Source of the DNA: Coniferiporia sulphurascens
Taxonomy: Eukaryota; Basidiomycota; Agaricomycetes; Hymenochaetales; Hymenochaetaceae
DNA length: 64,000 nucleotides
Assembly (NCBI GenBank): GCA_002794785.1
Contig: NBBA01000019.1
Span: forward strand, 372,001 to 436,000
Reading direction: 5' to 3'
This document shows positions 1 to 11,193 of the stretch, piece by piece (within the stretch, counting starts at the first letter, position 1; every line of letters begins with the position of its first letter). The translations under genes were made by a program, and so were the position numbers. Below the pieces are notes generated by a model that saw only the letters and a list, made by a program, of their open reading frames with translations, ran no database searches and was not told the origin of the DNA.

Positions 1-1
1 T

Positions 2-1671
2 GACAAGAAAGGAAAAGGGAAGGAAATGGGTGCATCAGCGGCACTGACAACAACTGGGGCAAGTACGGCCCAGGCTAAACATACCGCAGCATCAGCAGCA
101 GCAAACATCACATCGAGCTCTCAAATTGAGCTAAGCACCATAATTGGCCAAGGCGAAACCGCCTTTATAACTGAAATCAACAATAACGACTTCGACATGG
201 GAGAATTCCCAATTTATTCTTATAATGACTTCCTTGACGCCATAGGAAACCATGATAGCACAATGGAAGACATGGATGATAATAATTTGGACGTAAGCAT
301 TAACACTATAACAACAGAAGAATTTGCTAACAATATTTATTCTTCTATGGATATAATTGATACTGGTGCAACAATACACTTGACACCATATCTAAATCGA
401 TTACAAAACACATACAAAACTGACACAATAATGATAACGGCCGCAAATAAAACAACATTTATGGCAAACATAGTAGGGGATCTTAAGCTTTACATCCCCA
501 ACGGACACTCGGTAAGTGTCATAACACTATCAAACGTATACTACAACCCTAAAATGAATATGACATTAGTCTCTCAAGGATTTCTATGTCAAGATGGCTA
601 TGAATTTATTTATAAAGAACACGAATGTACAATAAAGTATCCTAATGGATCTTTATGCGGAAAAATTAAAAACAGAAACAGATTGTATAGTATATTTAAC
701 AACAATGTACAAGTGGCTATGAAAAATGTCACTTTATTCGAACTTCACAAAAAACTCGGACATATAAGCTATGCTTATATAAAGTGATTACTAAAAGAAG
801 ATCAAATTACAAATAACAAAATTTCAAATTATGACAAAACTCAATGCACAATCTACATTGAAGCAAATATAAAAAGAATGCAAATCCCAAAATTATGTGT
901 CTCAAAGTTAGCAGAAAAATTCAGCGATCATATCCACATGGATATATGGGGACCCACATCCACACATGCTATTGGAGGATATAAATATCTTCTAACACTT
1001 GTAGATGACACTACAAGATGGATAAAAATGATTTTATTAAAAACAAAAGACGAGGGTTTAAATGCTTATATGACATGGGCTACAATGCTCAATACACAAC
1101 ATAATATAAAAATAAAAATATTACAAAGTGATAATGATACAGTGTTTTTAAGTAAACAATTCACTGAATATTTAGAAAAACATGGAACAATACGAAAGCT
1201 GACTGTTCACGATACGCCACAACAAAACGGAGTAGCAGAATGATCACATCAAACAATACTAAATAATACATGAGTTAACCTGCTACAAGCAAAATTACCA
1301 CCCAGTCTATGGGGAGAAGCTGTAAAATACAGTACTTATGTTTACAATAGAACACCAAAAAGCACTATTGACTTTAAAACACCATATTTTAAACGATTCA
1401 ACGAAAATTATAATATAGACGATTTAAAAGAATTCGGCCAATATTGCATAATATGACAAGAAGACATTAACAAATTGCAACCAAAAGGAATATATGCACA
1501 ATGGTTAGGATTTGACGAAGAAAGCAAAGGTCATAGAACCTATCACAACAAAAAAATTACAGTTGAACGAAATTTACAATTTTTAGATTCTCCACCATCT
1601 AAAATTGAAGGGGAGAATATAACAGAAAAACAAAACAAACAAATAAAAGAATTAACAAAAGAAAGACCAAT
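2..1671 (+). mobile_element. Decayed, truncated Ty1/copia retrotransposon (protease-integrase part of pol)
   Basis: One reading frame (frame 2) runs from the window edge to about 1706 with no frameshift. In order it shows an aspartic-protease motif (IIDTGATIHLT, about 350-380), a GAG-pre-integrase motif (LHKKLGHIS, about 745-770), and an integrase core with D at IHMDIWGP (about 935), a second acidic site at LQSDND (about 1125) and QQNGVAE (about 1220), then SLWGEAVKY (about 1310). This order is the copia pol order. The frame is broken only by four TGA codons (785-787, 1241-1243, 1271-1273, 1454-1456). Reverse transcriptase and RNase H are missing because an unrelated LTR begins at 1672. Gag lies before the window. 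The stretch is much richer in A+T than the genes around it. Not functional. Confidence 0.9.
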
Positions 1672-2035
1672 TGTTACAATTTTCCTTTACTTTTCCTTAC
1701 TGCGCTGACTCACTTCCTCTTCGTCATCATCAGTCAGCGCAACTCCCCCATTTCTCTGCCTTACTCATCCTTATTCGCCTTACGCCATAAGACGCCATGA
1801 TGATGCCTTATTGCACCATCATGACGTGCTTTACTTACTGATCACCGAACTTGTATTACCAAGGCCTTCCTTGAGTTTCCATGACCTTCCTTAGTCTGGT
1901 AAACATACCTAACCAAGTCGCTACAGTAACAAACACATAGAGTAGCATATAAGCATGTAACTTCAGTAGCACAAGCCCTAAGCTTGTGCTCTTTGTTCAT
2001 ACAAGCCCATTATCTGCTACCACCAGTCTACTGTG
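1672..2035 (-). repeat. Partial LTR in reverse orientation (arm of a fold-back)
   Basis: This segment is the reverse complement, with scattered differences, of about the last 370 bp of the LTR that follows at 2036-2596. It starts with TGTTACAATTTTCC, the complement of the LTR end. It stops at the motif ACACAGTAGACTG, where the forward LTR begins. It interrupts the copia frame at 1672. The 5 bp on its left (CCAAT) do not match the 5 bp after 2596 (TAATC), so no target duplication marks the pair as a simple insertion. Confidence 0.8.
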
Positions 2036-2596
2036 TGTTAAGCTCAACGGTTACGCGGTGATCGACGTCGGGGCTTCCTGATCGTCGGAACTGATGGTAC
2101 GGCAATGGGGCTTCCTAGATGTCGTAAGTCGAAGATGATCGTCGATGGGGCTTCCTGATCGACGATGTAGGTATGGTAGGCGTTGTGACGAGTAGTCGGG
2201 TTACGACGAAGCGACTGGTGGTCAGGCGGCACACAGTAGACTGATGGTAGCAGATAAAGGGCTTGTATGAACAAAGAGCACAAGCTTAGGGCTTGTGCTA
2301 CTGAAGTTACATGCTTATATGCTATTCTATGTGTTTGTTACTGTAGCGACTTGGTTAGGTATGTTTACCAGACTATGGAAGGTCATGGGACTCAAGGGAA
2401 TGCCTTGGTAATACAAGTACGGTGATCAGTAAGCAAAGCACGTCATGATGGTGCAATAAGGCATCATCATGGCGTCTTATGGCGCAAGGCGAAATAAGGA
2501 TGAGTAAGGTAGAGAAATGGGGGAGTTGTGCTGACTGATGATGATGAAGAGGAAATGAGTCAGCGCATAAGGGAAAGTAAAGGAAAAATTGTAACA
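2036..2596 (+). repeat. Full-length LTR copy (561 bp), TGTTA...TAACA
   Basis: This is a second copy of the solo LTR at 7123-7680, in the same orientation. It begins TGTTAAGCTCAAC and ends AATTGTAACA, so it has the TG...CA ends and short inverted ends typical of LTRs. A perfect 9-bp hairpin (arms AGCACAAGC and GCTTGTGCT, loop TTAGG) lies at 2277-2299. Open frames on either strand here are short and not conserved with the other copy, so I do not call a gene. Confidence 0.8.
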
Positions 2597-3382
2597 TAAT
2601 CCAAGCATCGCCGACGTTGCAGTGGGTGTGAAGCAGTGAGACAAAATGGACGATACAGTATTGTAGGCTGCTAAGACTGTTAGTTTTCAGCAATTCACAG
2701 CGCTTGTGAGTCCACTCCGTAGCCAACAAGGTGTATTGTTTAACCAGTAGATAGTCGCACAAGAGAACTCGAGCGCGCATATAACAAGGAAAAATGCCTA
2801 TGAAAAAATTCCAGCTTCCGACGGCCGACCTCAGCATCGAGCTGGATTTTAATATAAAACTTTTAATACATTTCTTTGACTCTTCAGTAGTTTTAAGTTG
2901 TGGAAAACTCAGTGAAAAAGTCAGATTGCATTGAGCATGGCTGACTGAAATTGCTGCCACCCAAAGCCAAATTAGCAAATGAGGAAGATGACGATCTTTT
3001 GTCAGCGTGCAAATCAGTCCTTAAAATTCTGCAGGCGCTGCCTCTACTCACTCCTTACATCAGAAAACAAGAATATACCGAGGCTGGTGCACATATTTTA
3101 GTTATAGCATGAAGATATTCTTGCATTAAGCTGATATTATGCATGTTAATTGCGATGGTTGTGGTTGAAGTCCGGGGGGAAAGCCGAGGAAGTGCAAACG
3201 ATTCGCCATGAAAACGTTGAGTTGATCAAGTTCTTGTTCTCTCTTTGTTACTTTACACAATTACAAAGTTTATGAAGTCAAGCACTACAAAACTACACGA
3301 ACCAACTCGTTGTATCTCAACTCGAACATTACCAAGGTAGCCGTGCCATCTTCTTACTAGTGGTCTGCTCTTTCGTGAAATC
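2597..3382. other. Intergenic, nothing recognised
   Basis: The longest open frame here (antisense, 2373-2978) runs into the LTR and has no family motif. I see no gene or repeat. Confidence 0.5.
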
Positions 3383-4039
3383 TTAAGCGACGCGCTCCAA
3401 TTGCCACAACTGATTACGGTTTCCCTTGGCCCTTCCCCAAATTTGCACCTGGAAGCAGCAATCGTAAATCCCAGATACTTATCGGTAGTCGTAGATAGGT
3501 TCGCCACTGATACTGACCTTAGTCCTAGATGCCGAGCTTCCTCTATTCAAATCAATGACGTCGGTGCTGTTCGGCCAGAATATCCTGGAACGTACAGAGT
3601 ATATGTAAGTAATAGTTCAAGGCAAGGAGGCAAGGTAAGGAGGTCAAGGTGTGTTACTTGTGCAGGCAGACAAAAAGAACCAACGTACGAAACAACATCT
3701 TTAGGCTCTCCCGGCTCGTGGCTAACCATCCAAGAAGTGGGATAAATATCGGAAATAATCCTTGTGCCATTACCCGAAAGACTTTCGAGTGACAGGTATC
3801 CGTCCGTGCGCACACTACGAATAGAATAACCATCCCCAAGGTACTCGAATTTCCACTGCATGTGGATTGGTGGCATTAAAACAACAGACTAGGACGATAA
3901 CGAACGACAAACGTACCTGCTGGTTCTCGCGTCCATGCTCGGACTGTCCGAGCACTGATTTGTTGTCGTAACCCACGAGATCGAGTACCGTCCCACTTGC
4001 GAGGTTTTTGATTATGTACGTTCCACGTTCTATAGACAT
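3383..4039 (-). CDS. Ricin-B-fold (beta-trefoil) mushroom lectin, left copy
   Basis: Four exons: 4039-3917, 3855-3689, 3584-3518 and 3448-3383, joined at GT...AG sites, giving 140 residues. Exon lengths (123, 167, 67, 66 nt) equal those of the copy at 11194-11821. The protein starts MSIERGTYIIKNLASGTVLD, has ENQQW at the first exon junction, a second lobe with GYLSLES, a third with STDVIDL, and ends NQLWQLERVA. These QxW-type repeats and the size fit small cytosolic beta-trefoil lectins of mushrooms. No signal peptide is visible. Known members bind glycans and several act in defence against animals that eat fungi; sugar specificity here is unknown. The first Met is chosen because it starts the fold and follows a TATA box by about 65 bp. 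No disabling change seen. Confidence 0.82.
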
Positions 4040-4103
4040 GATGGATTTCCTTTGTGCCTGATGGTTGGAGATAGGACTACAGCCTTCCGCTTACCCCTTG
4101 TCC

Positions 4104-4111
4104 TTTTTATA
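4104..4111 (-). promoter_or_regulatory. TATA box of left lectin gene
   Basis: TATAAAAA on the minus strand, about 65 bp before the lectin ATG. The same box is present at the same place before the right copy, so the core promoter was duplicated with the gene. Confidence 0.6.
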
Positions 4112-6108
4112 AGACGAGGGGATGTCCATCCCTGTTGAACGGTCAGACAGATTACTTGAACGCAATTCTCTCCTCAAAAACCACCGTACCCGCAAGTATG
4201 ATATCGCCTGTACACTTCCACACTTCCATGCCTATGACTTACGCACAAGCCGGTCACCCCAACTCCACGCATAAATAAGGAGCTCTTCCAATCAATGACC
4301 ATATCTCGTTCTGGACTTCTGGTACTCAATAGCTCGGATTTCCGACCGGGTCCGCGTCTTTCACAGGCACCGCTGGTCATTGATTTCCTGGTATGCATTC
4401 ATCTCCGTGATAGGACTTTGTGTGTGAGTGGTCATCTGGACCGTCCGTACACGGATTAGAGCTCCCTCAAACATCGATTGATGGGTGGTGTCTTGTCATT
4501 CCAAAAATGCGACCAGCGCTTGAATCGCTCATATCCAAAGATTGACATACCATGCGTAAATGTCGCCATTCTGCAGCTTGCAAAAAGCTTGGAAGAGCAT
4601 GTGAACGTATGCCCTGTCGCTGATTGATTACTTCTGACTTTGTCCCCTTCGTTGCAGACCTGGATCCTGCAGTGCCTCTCTGATATGTCATATAATATCT
4701 AGCGTATCTGGACCTCTCTGGGATGATACATCGACGCTCCAGACTGACCATTACGTACAAATAACCAAGAGGGCTCTGCAATCTCCACGCGGCATCAAAC
4801 AGTAAAACCGTACACTAGGCGCAAGTCAGCACCGGGCGACCCTACACATTATATGAAGAACTAGTCTTTGACCTTTTTCAGCTTACAGTGTGAGCCCATT
4901 CCGGAACGGGTACTAACTTCCTGCAACAGCGACTGCTTATACAGTCGCTCCATCCATCGATACAATCAATTTATCTCCGGTACTTCAAACGAGCACTCAA
5001 GATACTTGCTGGCCGTGCGGGCGCTATTTTGTTCCGCATTTGGACTAGCTTAAAGGGTCTGGGCGTCAATTGACTCTGGACGCTTGACAATACTTGCGAA
5101 CTCTCAACATATTTCCTGCCGAGGGCACTCTATCGAGATTCGGGGTTACTTTAATACCTGTTGTCTTCCCTGCCTACGGAATTCTGTCAGCGGAGCTCGT
5201 TCATAATTCCAGGAGCGCTGTGTGAACCTCCTGGATTCACGTGCCTGTCGTGTTGGAATTATGGTTTGGTAATCTCGACTATGCAACTACATTTGGTATT
5301 TACGTCTCACGCTCTGTGAAGTTTTACTCGTTAGTTGCATGTATGCTCTGGGTCGGAAACGGCCACGAAGAAATCGTTTATCGACGAGGACCGACCCGTG
5401 CTGCGACGGCACGCCTCAGATTTCTTACAAGTCGCGCCTTGCCACTTACTAATACTACACCTCATCCGGGTCGTCTCCCGTTTTAACAATACCCGCGACG
5501 TTCCCAGAAATGAGAATTGCTTGCTACTAGTACCTGCCCCAATCAGAGCCTATCAGCGCTGCCTTGCATCCTGACCCAGCAACCTCAAAAAGTTTTGCGA
5601 CTTTTCACTTTCTCGGCGACTTCTCGCTCTCGCGGGTGTCCGCCCCCATCGCCCGCATATGCTATAGTCCTGCCGATAACTGTGATAAGAATGGCAGTCC
5701 TCATAGCTTAGTAATACAGGATTTGAAACAGCCTATGTAAAAAACCGATGACGTTCTTGTGCAAAGCGAATAACTCGAATACCGTATACTGTATATATCC
5801 GGCTACGAAACTAGGATGTCGCGAGTATACTCCATCTCATTAATTACAAACGAATCTCACGAAAATAATACATGAGAGCTTTGCACAATGAGGTCCAATT
5901 ATCTTTTCCGAAGTCACTGTTACGCGTTAAAACATATACAGTAATGATTCTTTCCAGGGCGTTCCCCTACGTCAATATCCCGGAAATAGAAATCACAGAG
6001 AACAAAAATGTAGGAAAAGGCCGGATGTCAACCCTTGCATCACACAGTGCTAGGGAAAATCGACCTCTTGTACCCGGACGTAGCCACCGAAGTACAAGGC
6101 CGACAGCA

Positions 6109-6480
6109 GCGGGAGCCATGCAGCACCGAACAGCGCTGTCTTCAATAGCCTTTTCCAGCAGTCCAGATTGCCATCCGTCTTTAGAACAGGGCTGGACGAG
6201 GCTGGCTCCATCGGACCGCCACATACTGCACGCAGACGCGAATGAGATGACCAGACCATACTTCCGCGGCTTTTGCCAGCACGCCGGACTGTCTCCCCGC
6301 CAGAGCCAAGGGCTGGGCGGGGGACTCCATCGGCGTGCCACATTATGGAAGATGGACACTGGATCCAGACGTGAACGAGATCATAGTCTCACTTCCGCGG
6401 CTTTTGCCAGCAGACCGGACTGTCAGCCCTCCTAGCGCGAGGCAGGGTAGGGAGACTCCATCGGAATGCCACATTATGGA
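6109..6480 (-). repeat. Three diverged tandem units of about 125 bp (left arm)
   Basis: On the minus strand three units begin at a shared motif ATGTGGC(A/G)...CCGATGGAG and include GCTGGCAAAAGCCGCGGAAG or its relative. Starts are 119 and 131 bp apart. The unequal spacing changes frame between units, so I treat this as a non-coding repeat although open frames cross it. Confidence 0.65.
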
Positions 6481-6581
6481 AGTCACGCTGGTCTCGACAT
6501 TATCGACGTCACGGCTAGCTTTGGCTCATGTCACTGAGACCAGTTTGTTTGAGGGATGGGGGCTTCTATGGCGGGGCATTC

Positions 6582-7122
6582 GGATAGGGGTCAGCCAAGC
6601 GGACGATGGGTAACGAGTGAGACGTACGGGTGGCCCAGGCTTTTAATGTATGTAACGTGGACTCGGTGGGTCGATATATTGTGTTTGCTACATCGTTGGT
6701 AGTGTGCATCTGAGAACGAATGATGTTAGGTGTTTCTCTGGATACTATCATAAAGAGAGGCCTACAGATAACATATTATGCACAAACGCTGTGGTTGGGG
6801 GTGAGGTTGTCGCGTTTGAAGGGTCGGGTGGTGAGGAAAATATCGGAGTGGCAAACTCTATCGGGATGGCCGTCAGGAAACATTTAATAGAAAGGAGTGA
6901 TGGATATACCTTTGGGTAACACTACAGCTTTCAAGTTGCTTTGGATTGGTTATATGCATTTCAAATGTGGTGTTTTAGGGGCAAGGAGCTCAGGAGGGGA
7001 GGAAGGTATTAAATAAATATAACAAATGTACTAAATATAAAGGTGGTCATAAGATCAACCACCTTACTAAGTAAACGATAATGCAACAATAATGCCATAC
7101 GAATAGGAGCTATGATAGTTAT
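6582..7122. other. Unique spacer of the inverted repeat, left part
   Basis: The sequence between the left arm and the solo LTR. A short open frame at 6704-6919 has no recognisable motif. The last five bases (7118-7122, GTTAT) are the left target duplication of the LTR. Confidence 0.5.
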
Positions 7123-7680
7123 TGTTAAGCTCAACAGTTACACGGTGATCGATGTCGGGGCTTCCTGATCATCGGAACTGATGGTACGGCAACAGGGCTT
7201 CCTAGATGTCGTAAGTCGAAGGTGATCGGCGATGGGGCTTCCTGATCGTCGATGTGGGCGCGGTAGGCTTCTGAGGTGGGTCGGGTTACGATGAAGCGAC
7301 TTGTGGCACACAGGCACACAGTAGACTGGTGGTAGCAGATAATGGGCTTGTATGAACAAAGAGCACAAGCTTAGGGCTTGTGCTACGGAAGTTACATGCT
7401 TATATGCTACTCTATGTGTTTACTACTGTAGCAGCCTGTGTAGGGTAGTTTACCAGACTATGGAAGGTCATGGAAACCCAAGGAATGCCTTGGTAATACA
7501 AGTAGGGCTATCAGTAAGCAAAGCACGTCATGATGGTGCAATAAGGCATCATCATGGCGTCTTATGGCGCAAGGCAAATGAGGATGAGTAAGGCAGAGAA
7601 ATGGGGGAGTTGCGCTGACTGATGATGATGAAGAGGAAGTGAGTCAGCGCATTAAGGGAAAGTAAAGGAAAATTGTAACA
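7123..7680 (+). mobile_element. Solo LTR (558 bp) with perfect 5-bp target duplication
   Basis: Begins TGTTAAGCTCAAC and ends AATTGTAACA. It is flanked by GTTAT on both sides (7118-7122 and 7681-7685). A 5-bp duplication with TG...CA ends is the mark of an LTR retrotransposon. No internal region or second LTR is present, so the element has recombined down to one LTR. The parent family cannot be named from the LTR alone. The 9-bp hairpin of the copy at 2036-2596 is kept. Confidence 0.88.
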
Positions 7681-7685
7681 GTTAT

Positions 7686-8847
7686 AGTATAAGTAGCTCA
7701 CAGTAGATGTATATAAGGAGAGCTGGTCTCTACCATGAAATACATTGGTTTACACTGATAACCCACCTTCGCCTTAACATCACCACTGCACCTCATTGTC
7801 TACCACAATGTGCATAGATTTTAAGAGAAGGGGAGGTGTTCGCCTCTTTATTCTGTACCAGATGCATTTAGATCTCCGCTCGAATTATAGATCTTCAATT
7901 CCTTCCTTGATGCGGCTGACTGGAGCATCGCGAGAACCAAGATAGCTGAACGAGGGAGGAGGAATCACAGTGAGGACAATAAACTCCACTGAGACTCGAG
8001 AACCCCATATAACTGCCGGTAACTCAATTCGCTATGTAGTCGAGTGTAATCCTGAGGACTCTGGACTCCTCGAGAGTAATCCCAGAACTTTTTTCCACCA
8101 TTGTGATTTATACTTGTCAGAAGGCTCATTCTATCACTAGGTCCATGTGTAGAAGAGTATGCGAAGGCTTGTTAATGGAAAGGGTGTGTCTGTCTGAGCT
8201 CAATAAAGACGCTGTTAGTGTTAATCAGCTACATAATTTATAATGGCAATATTAATGCTTTTAGGGAAACTCATAGAGCTGCATTGCCTGGTGTATTTAT
8301 GAGTATACAATATAAAGGGCATCATTCTTGCCTCTCTAGCAAAATCGGACGAGATATACTTAGATTTGACCTGTCTCTAGTCTGCGGCGCAACTGCTAGC
8401 CACATCAAAAGGGGCAAGCAACGACGATTCATAGTTCGAGCGGAGATCGAAACACGTCTTAGAAGAGGCAAGCACCTCCCTCCTCCTCCCTCAGCTTCTT
8501 ATTTCCAAACTACCACCACCCACAATGTGATACCACTACCAGTACTTGGAGACTATCTCGAACATCCTCTAGTCGAGTCTGTCCCGACGCTACCATACCA
8601 TGCAAATTACCGGATGCGGCTGAAAAGCAATCCCACACCCAACATATCCACTTCCATACCCGCTCCGTAAGTCTGTATCTCTCGTCAAAGCCAAAACAGT
8701 CTCTGATTTCGCCGACGTCCAGACACAACCCAATATTGATACACCTGTCCTAAGGGTCTTCCATGCCTGCGTCCTGCGTTCCAAGGGTTCACTATCTATT
8801 CGTGAGTCTGACGCACTTCTCGTTCGCATGTAAAGCTAATCGTCCCT
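7686..8847. other. Unique spacer of the inverted repeat, right part
   Basis: No family is recognised. An open frame at 8218-8670 lacks motifs and an ATG at its first codon. Short poly-pyrimidine stretches near 8470-8500 are the only visible feature. Confidence 0.45.
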
Positions 8848-8949
8848 GAATGCCCCGCCATAGAAGCCCCCATCCCTCAAACAAACTGGTCTCAATGACA
8901 TGAGCCAAAGCTAGCCGTGACGTCGATAATGTCGAGACCAGCGTGACTT

Positions 8950-9320
8950 CCATAATGTGGCATTCCGATGGAGTCTCCCTACCCTGCCTCGCGCTAGGAG
9001 GGCTGACAGTCCGGTCTGCTGGCAAAAGCCGCGGAAGTGAGACTATGATCTCGTTCACGTCTGGATCCAGTGTCCATCTTCCATAATGTGGCACGCCGAT
9101 GGAGTCCCCCGCCCAGCCCTTGGCTCTGGCGGGGAGACAGTCCGGCGTGCTGGCAAAAGCCGCGGAAGTATGGTCTGGTCATCTCATTCGCGTCTGCGTG
9201 CAGTATGTGGCGGTCCGATGGAGCCAGCCTCGTCCAGCCCTGTTCTAAAGACGGATGGCAATCTGGACTGCTGGAAAAGGCTATTGAAGACAGCGCTGTT
9301 CGGTGCTGCATGGCTCTCGC
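8950..9320 (+). repeat. Three diverged tandem units of about 125 bp (right arm)
   Basis: Mirror of 6109-6480. ATGTGGC motifs at 8955, 9086 and 9205 mark the units. Confidence 0.65.
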
Positions 9321-11122
9321 TGCTGTCAGTCTTGTGCTTCAGTGGCTACGTTCGGGTACAAGAGGTCAATTTTCCCTAGCACTGTGTGATGCGAGCGTTG
9401 ACATCCTTTCCCTACATTTTTGTTCTCTGTGATTTCTATTTCCGGGGTAATGACATAGGGGAACGCCCTGGAGAGAATCATTACTGTATCTTTGGAAAAG
9501 ATAACTGGACCTCATTATGCAAAGCCCTCATGTATTATTTTCGTGAGATTCTTTTGTGATGAATGTGATGGAGTATACTCGCGACATCCTAGTTTCGTAG
9601 TCGGATATATATACGGTATTCGAGTTATTCGCTTGCACAAGGGCGTCATCGGTTTTTTTTACCTTTGTATATAGGCAGTTTCAAATCCGGTACTAAGCTA
9701 TGAGAAACTGCTATTTTAATTACAGTTATGGGCGGTGCTATAGTATATGCAGGCGACGAAAGCGGACGCCTGCGAGAGGGAAGTCGCAGAAGAACTGAAA
9801 AGTCGTAAAGCTTTCCGAGGTTTCTGGGTCAGGATGTAGGGCAGTGCCGATAGGCTCTGATTGGGAAGGTAAGTAGGGTATCGGATCACAAGGGCGAAAC
9901 TCGTTGGGGCAGAGAACTAACGACCAGCAAGCAAATCCCATTTCTGGGAATGCCGCGGGTATGTTAAACAGTAGATGACCCAGACGAAGTGTAGTAAGTG
10001 GCATGGCACGACATGCACGTGAATCCAGAAGGTTCAGGCGAGGTCACACAGCGCTCCTGGAATTATGAACGAGCTCCGTTGACAGAATTCCGTAGGCAGG
10101 GAAGACAACAGGTATCAAGGAAACCCCGAATCTCGACAGAGTGCCCTCGGCAGGAAATGTGTTGAGAGTTCGCAAGTATTGTCAGGCATCTGAGTCAATA
10201 GACGCCCATACATTTAAAGCTAGTCCAAATGCGGAACAAAATGGCGCCCGCACAGCCGGCACTGCAAGTATCTTGTGTACCGGAGATAGATCAGTTGTAT
10301 CGATGGATGGAATGACTGCAGATATGCATCGCTGCTGCAGGAGGTTAGTACCCGATCCGGAATGGGCTCACACTGTAATCTGAAATGGGTCAAAGAATAG
10401 TTCTTCACGTGATATGTAGGGTCGCCGGGTGTTGACTTGCGCCTGGCGTCCGCTTTTTTCCTGTTTGATGCTGCATGAGGATTGCGGCGCCCTCTTGATC
10501 TTTCGTACGTAATGTTCGGTCTGGGGCGTCGGTACATCGTCCTAGAGTGGTACAGATGGGCTAGATTTAATATAGCATATCAGAGAGGCACTGCAAGATG
10601 CAAGTCTGTGACTAAAGTCAGAAACAATCGATCAGCAGGACATACGTTCACGTGCTCTTCCAAGCTTTTTGCAAGCTATAGAATGGCGACATTTACGTAT
10701 TGCGCGTCAAACTTTGGATATGAGCAATTGCAAGCGCTAATCGCATTTCTGGAGTGACAAGACATCCACGTTTGAGGGAACTCTAATCCATGTACGGACG
10801 GTCCAGATGACCACTCACACACAAAATCCTATCACGGAGATGAATGAATACCAGGAAATCAATGACCGGCAGTGCCTGTGAAAAATTCGGGGCCCAGTCG
10901 GAAAACCGAACTATTGAGTACCAGAAGTCCAGAACGAGATATGGTCATTGATTGGAAGAGCTCCTTATTTATGCGTAAAGTCGGGGTAATTGGCTTGCGC
11001 GCAAGTCATAGTCATGGAAGGGTGCAGGCGATATGATACTTGCGGTACGGTAGTGCTTGAGGAGAGAATTGCGTTCAAGTAATCTGTCTGACCGTTCAAC
11101 AGGGATGGACATCTCCTCGCCT

Positions 11123-11130
11123 TATAAAAA
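11123..11130 (+). promoter_or_regulatory. TATA box of right lectin gene
   Basis: TATAAAAA about 64-71 bp before the ATG at 11194, matching the box before the left copy. Confidence 0.6.
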
Positions 11131-11193
11131 GGACAAGAAGTTAGCGGAAGGCTGTAGTCCCATCTCCAACCATCAGCACAAAGGATCTTTATC

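Larger units (their letters stand above)
3383..6581 (+). repeat. Left arm of large inverted repeat
   Basis: The segment is the inverted counterpart of 8848-11821. Matches can be followed through the lectin gene, its upstream region (for example 5160-5230 against 10020-10110) and the tandem-repeat block. The innermost part, 6113-6581, matches 8848-9316 at every base but one (C at 6534 against A at 8895 on the given strand). Just outside, 6061-6120 shows seven differences in 60 bp, all transitions. Homology ends abruptly at 6581 and, on the outer side, near the lectin stop codon. No further gene is recognised between 4112 and 6581. Confidence 0.85.

Noticed and set aside
2..1671. TGA read as tryptophan (mitochondrial code) in the copia frame
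   Set aside because: TGG is also used for Trp in the frame, at least two TGA sites are normally Arg in the family, and the nuclear genes nearby use TGA as stop (for example TOP1, ATG27).
2373..2978. 201-codon antisense frame over the LTR end
   Set aside because: Half of it is LTR sequence, and the copy of that LTR at 7123 does not keep the frame.
5872..6435. Long open frames across the tandem units in both palindrome arms (187 aa here; matching frames in the right arm)
   Set aside because: Frames exist on both strands, change between repeat units because spacings are 119 and 131 bp, and contain no family motif. Their identity follows from the DNA identity of the arms.
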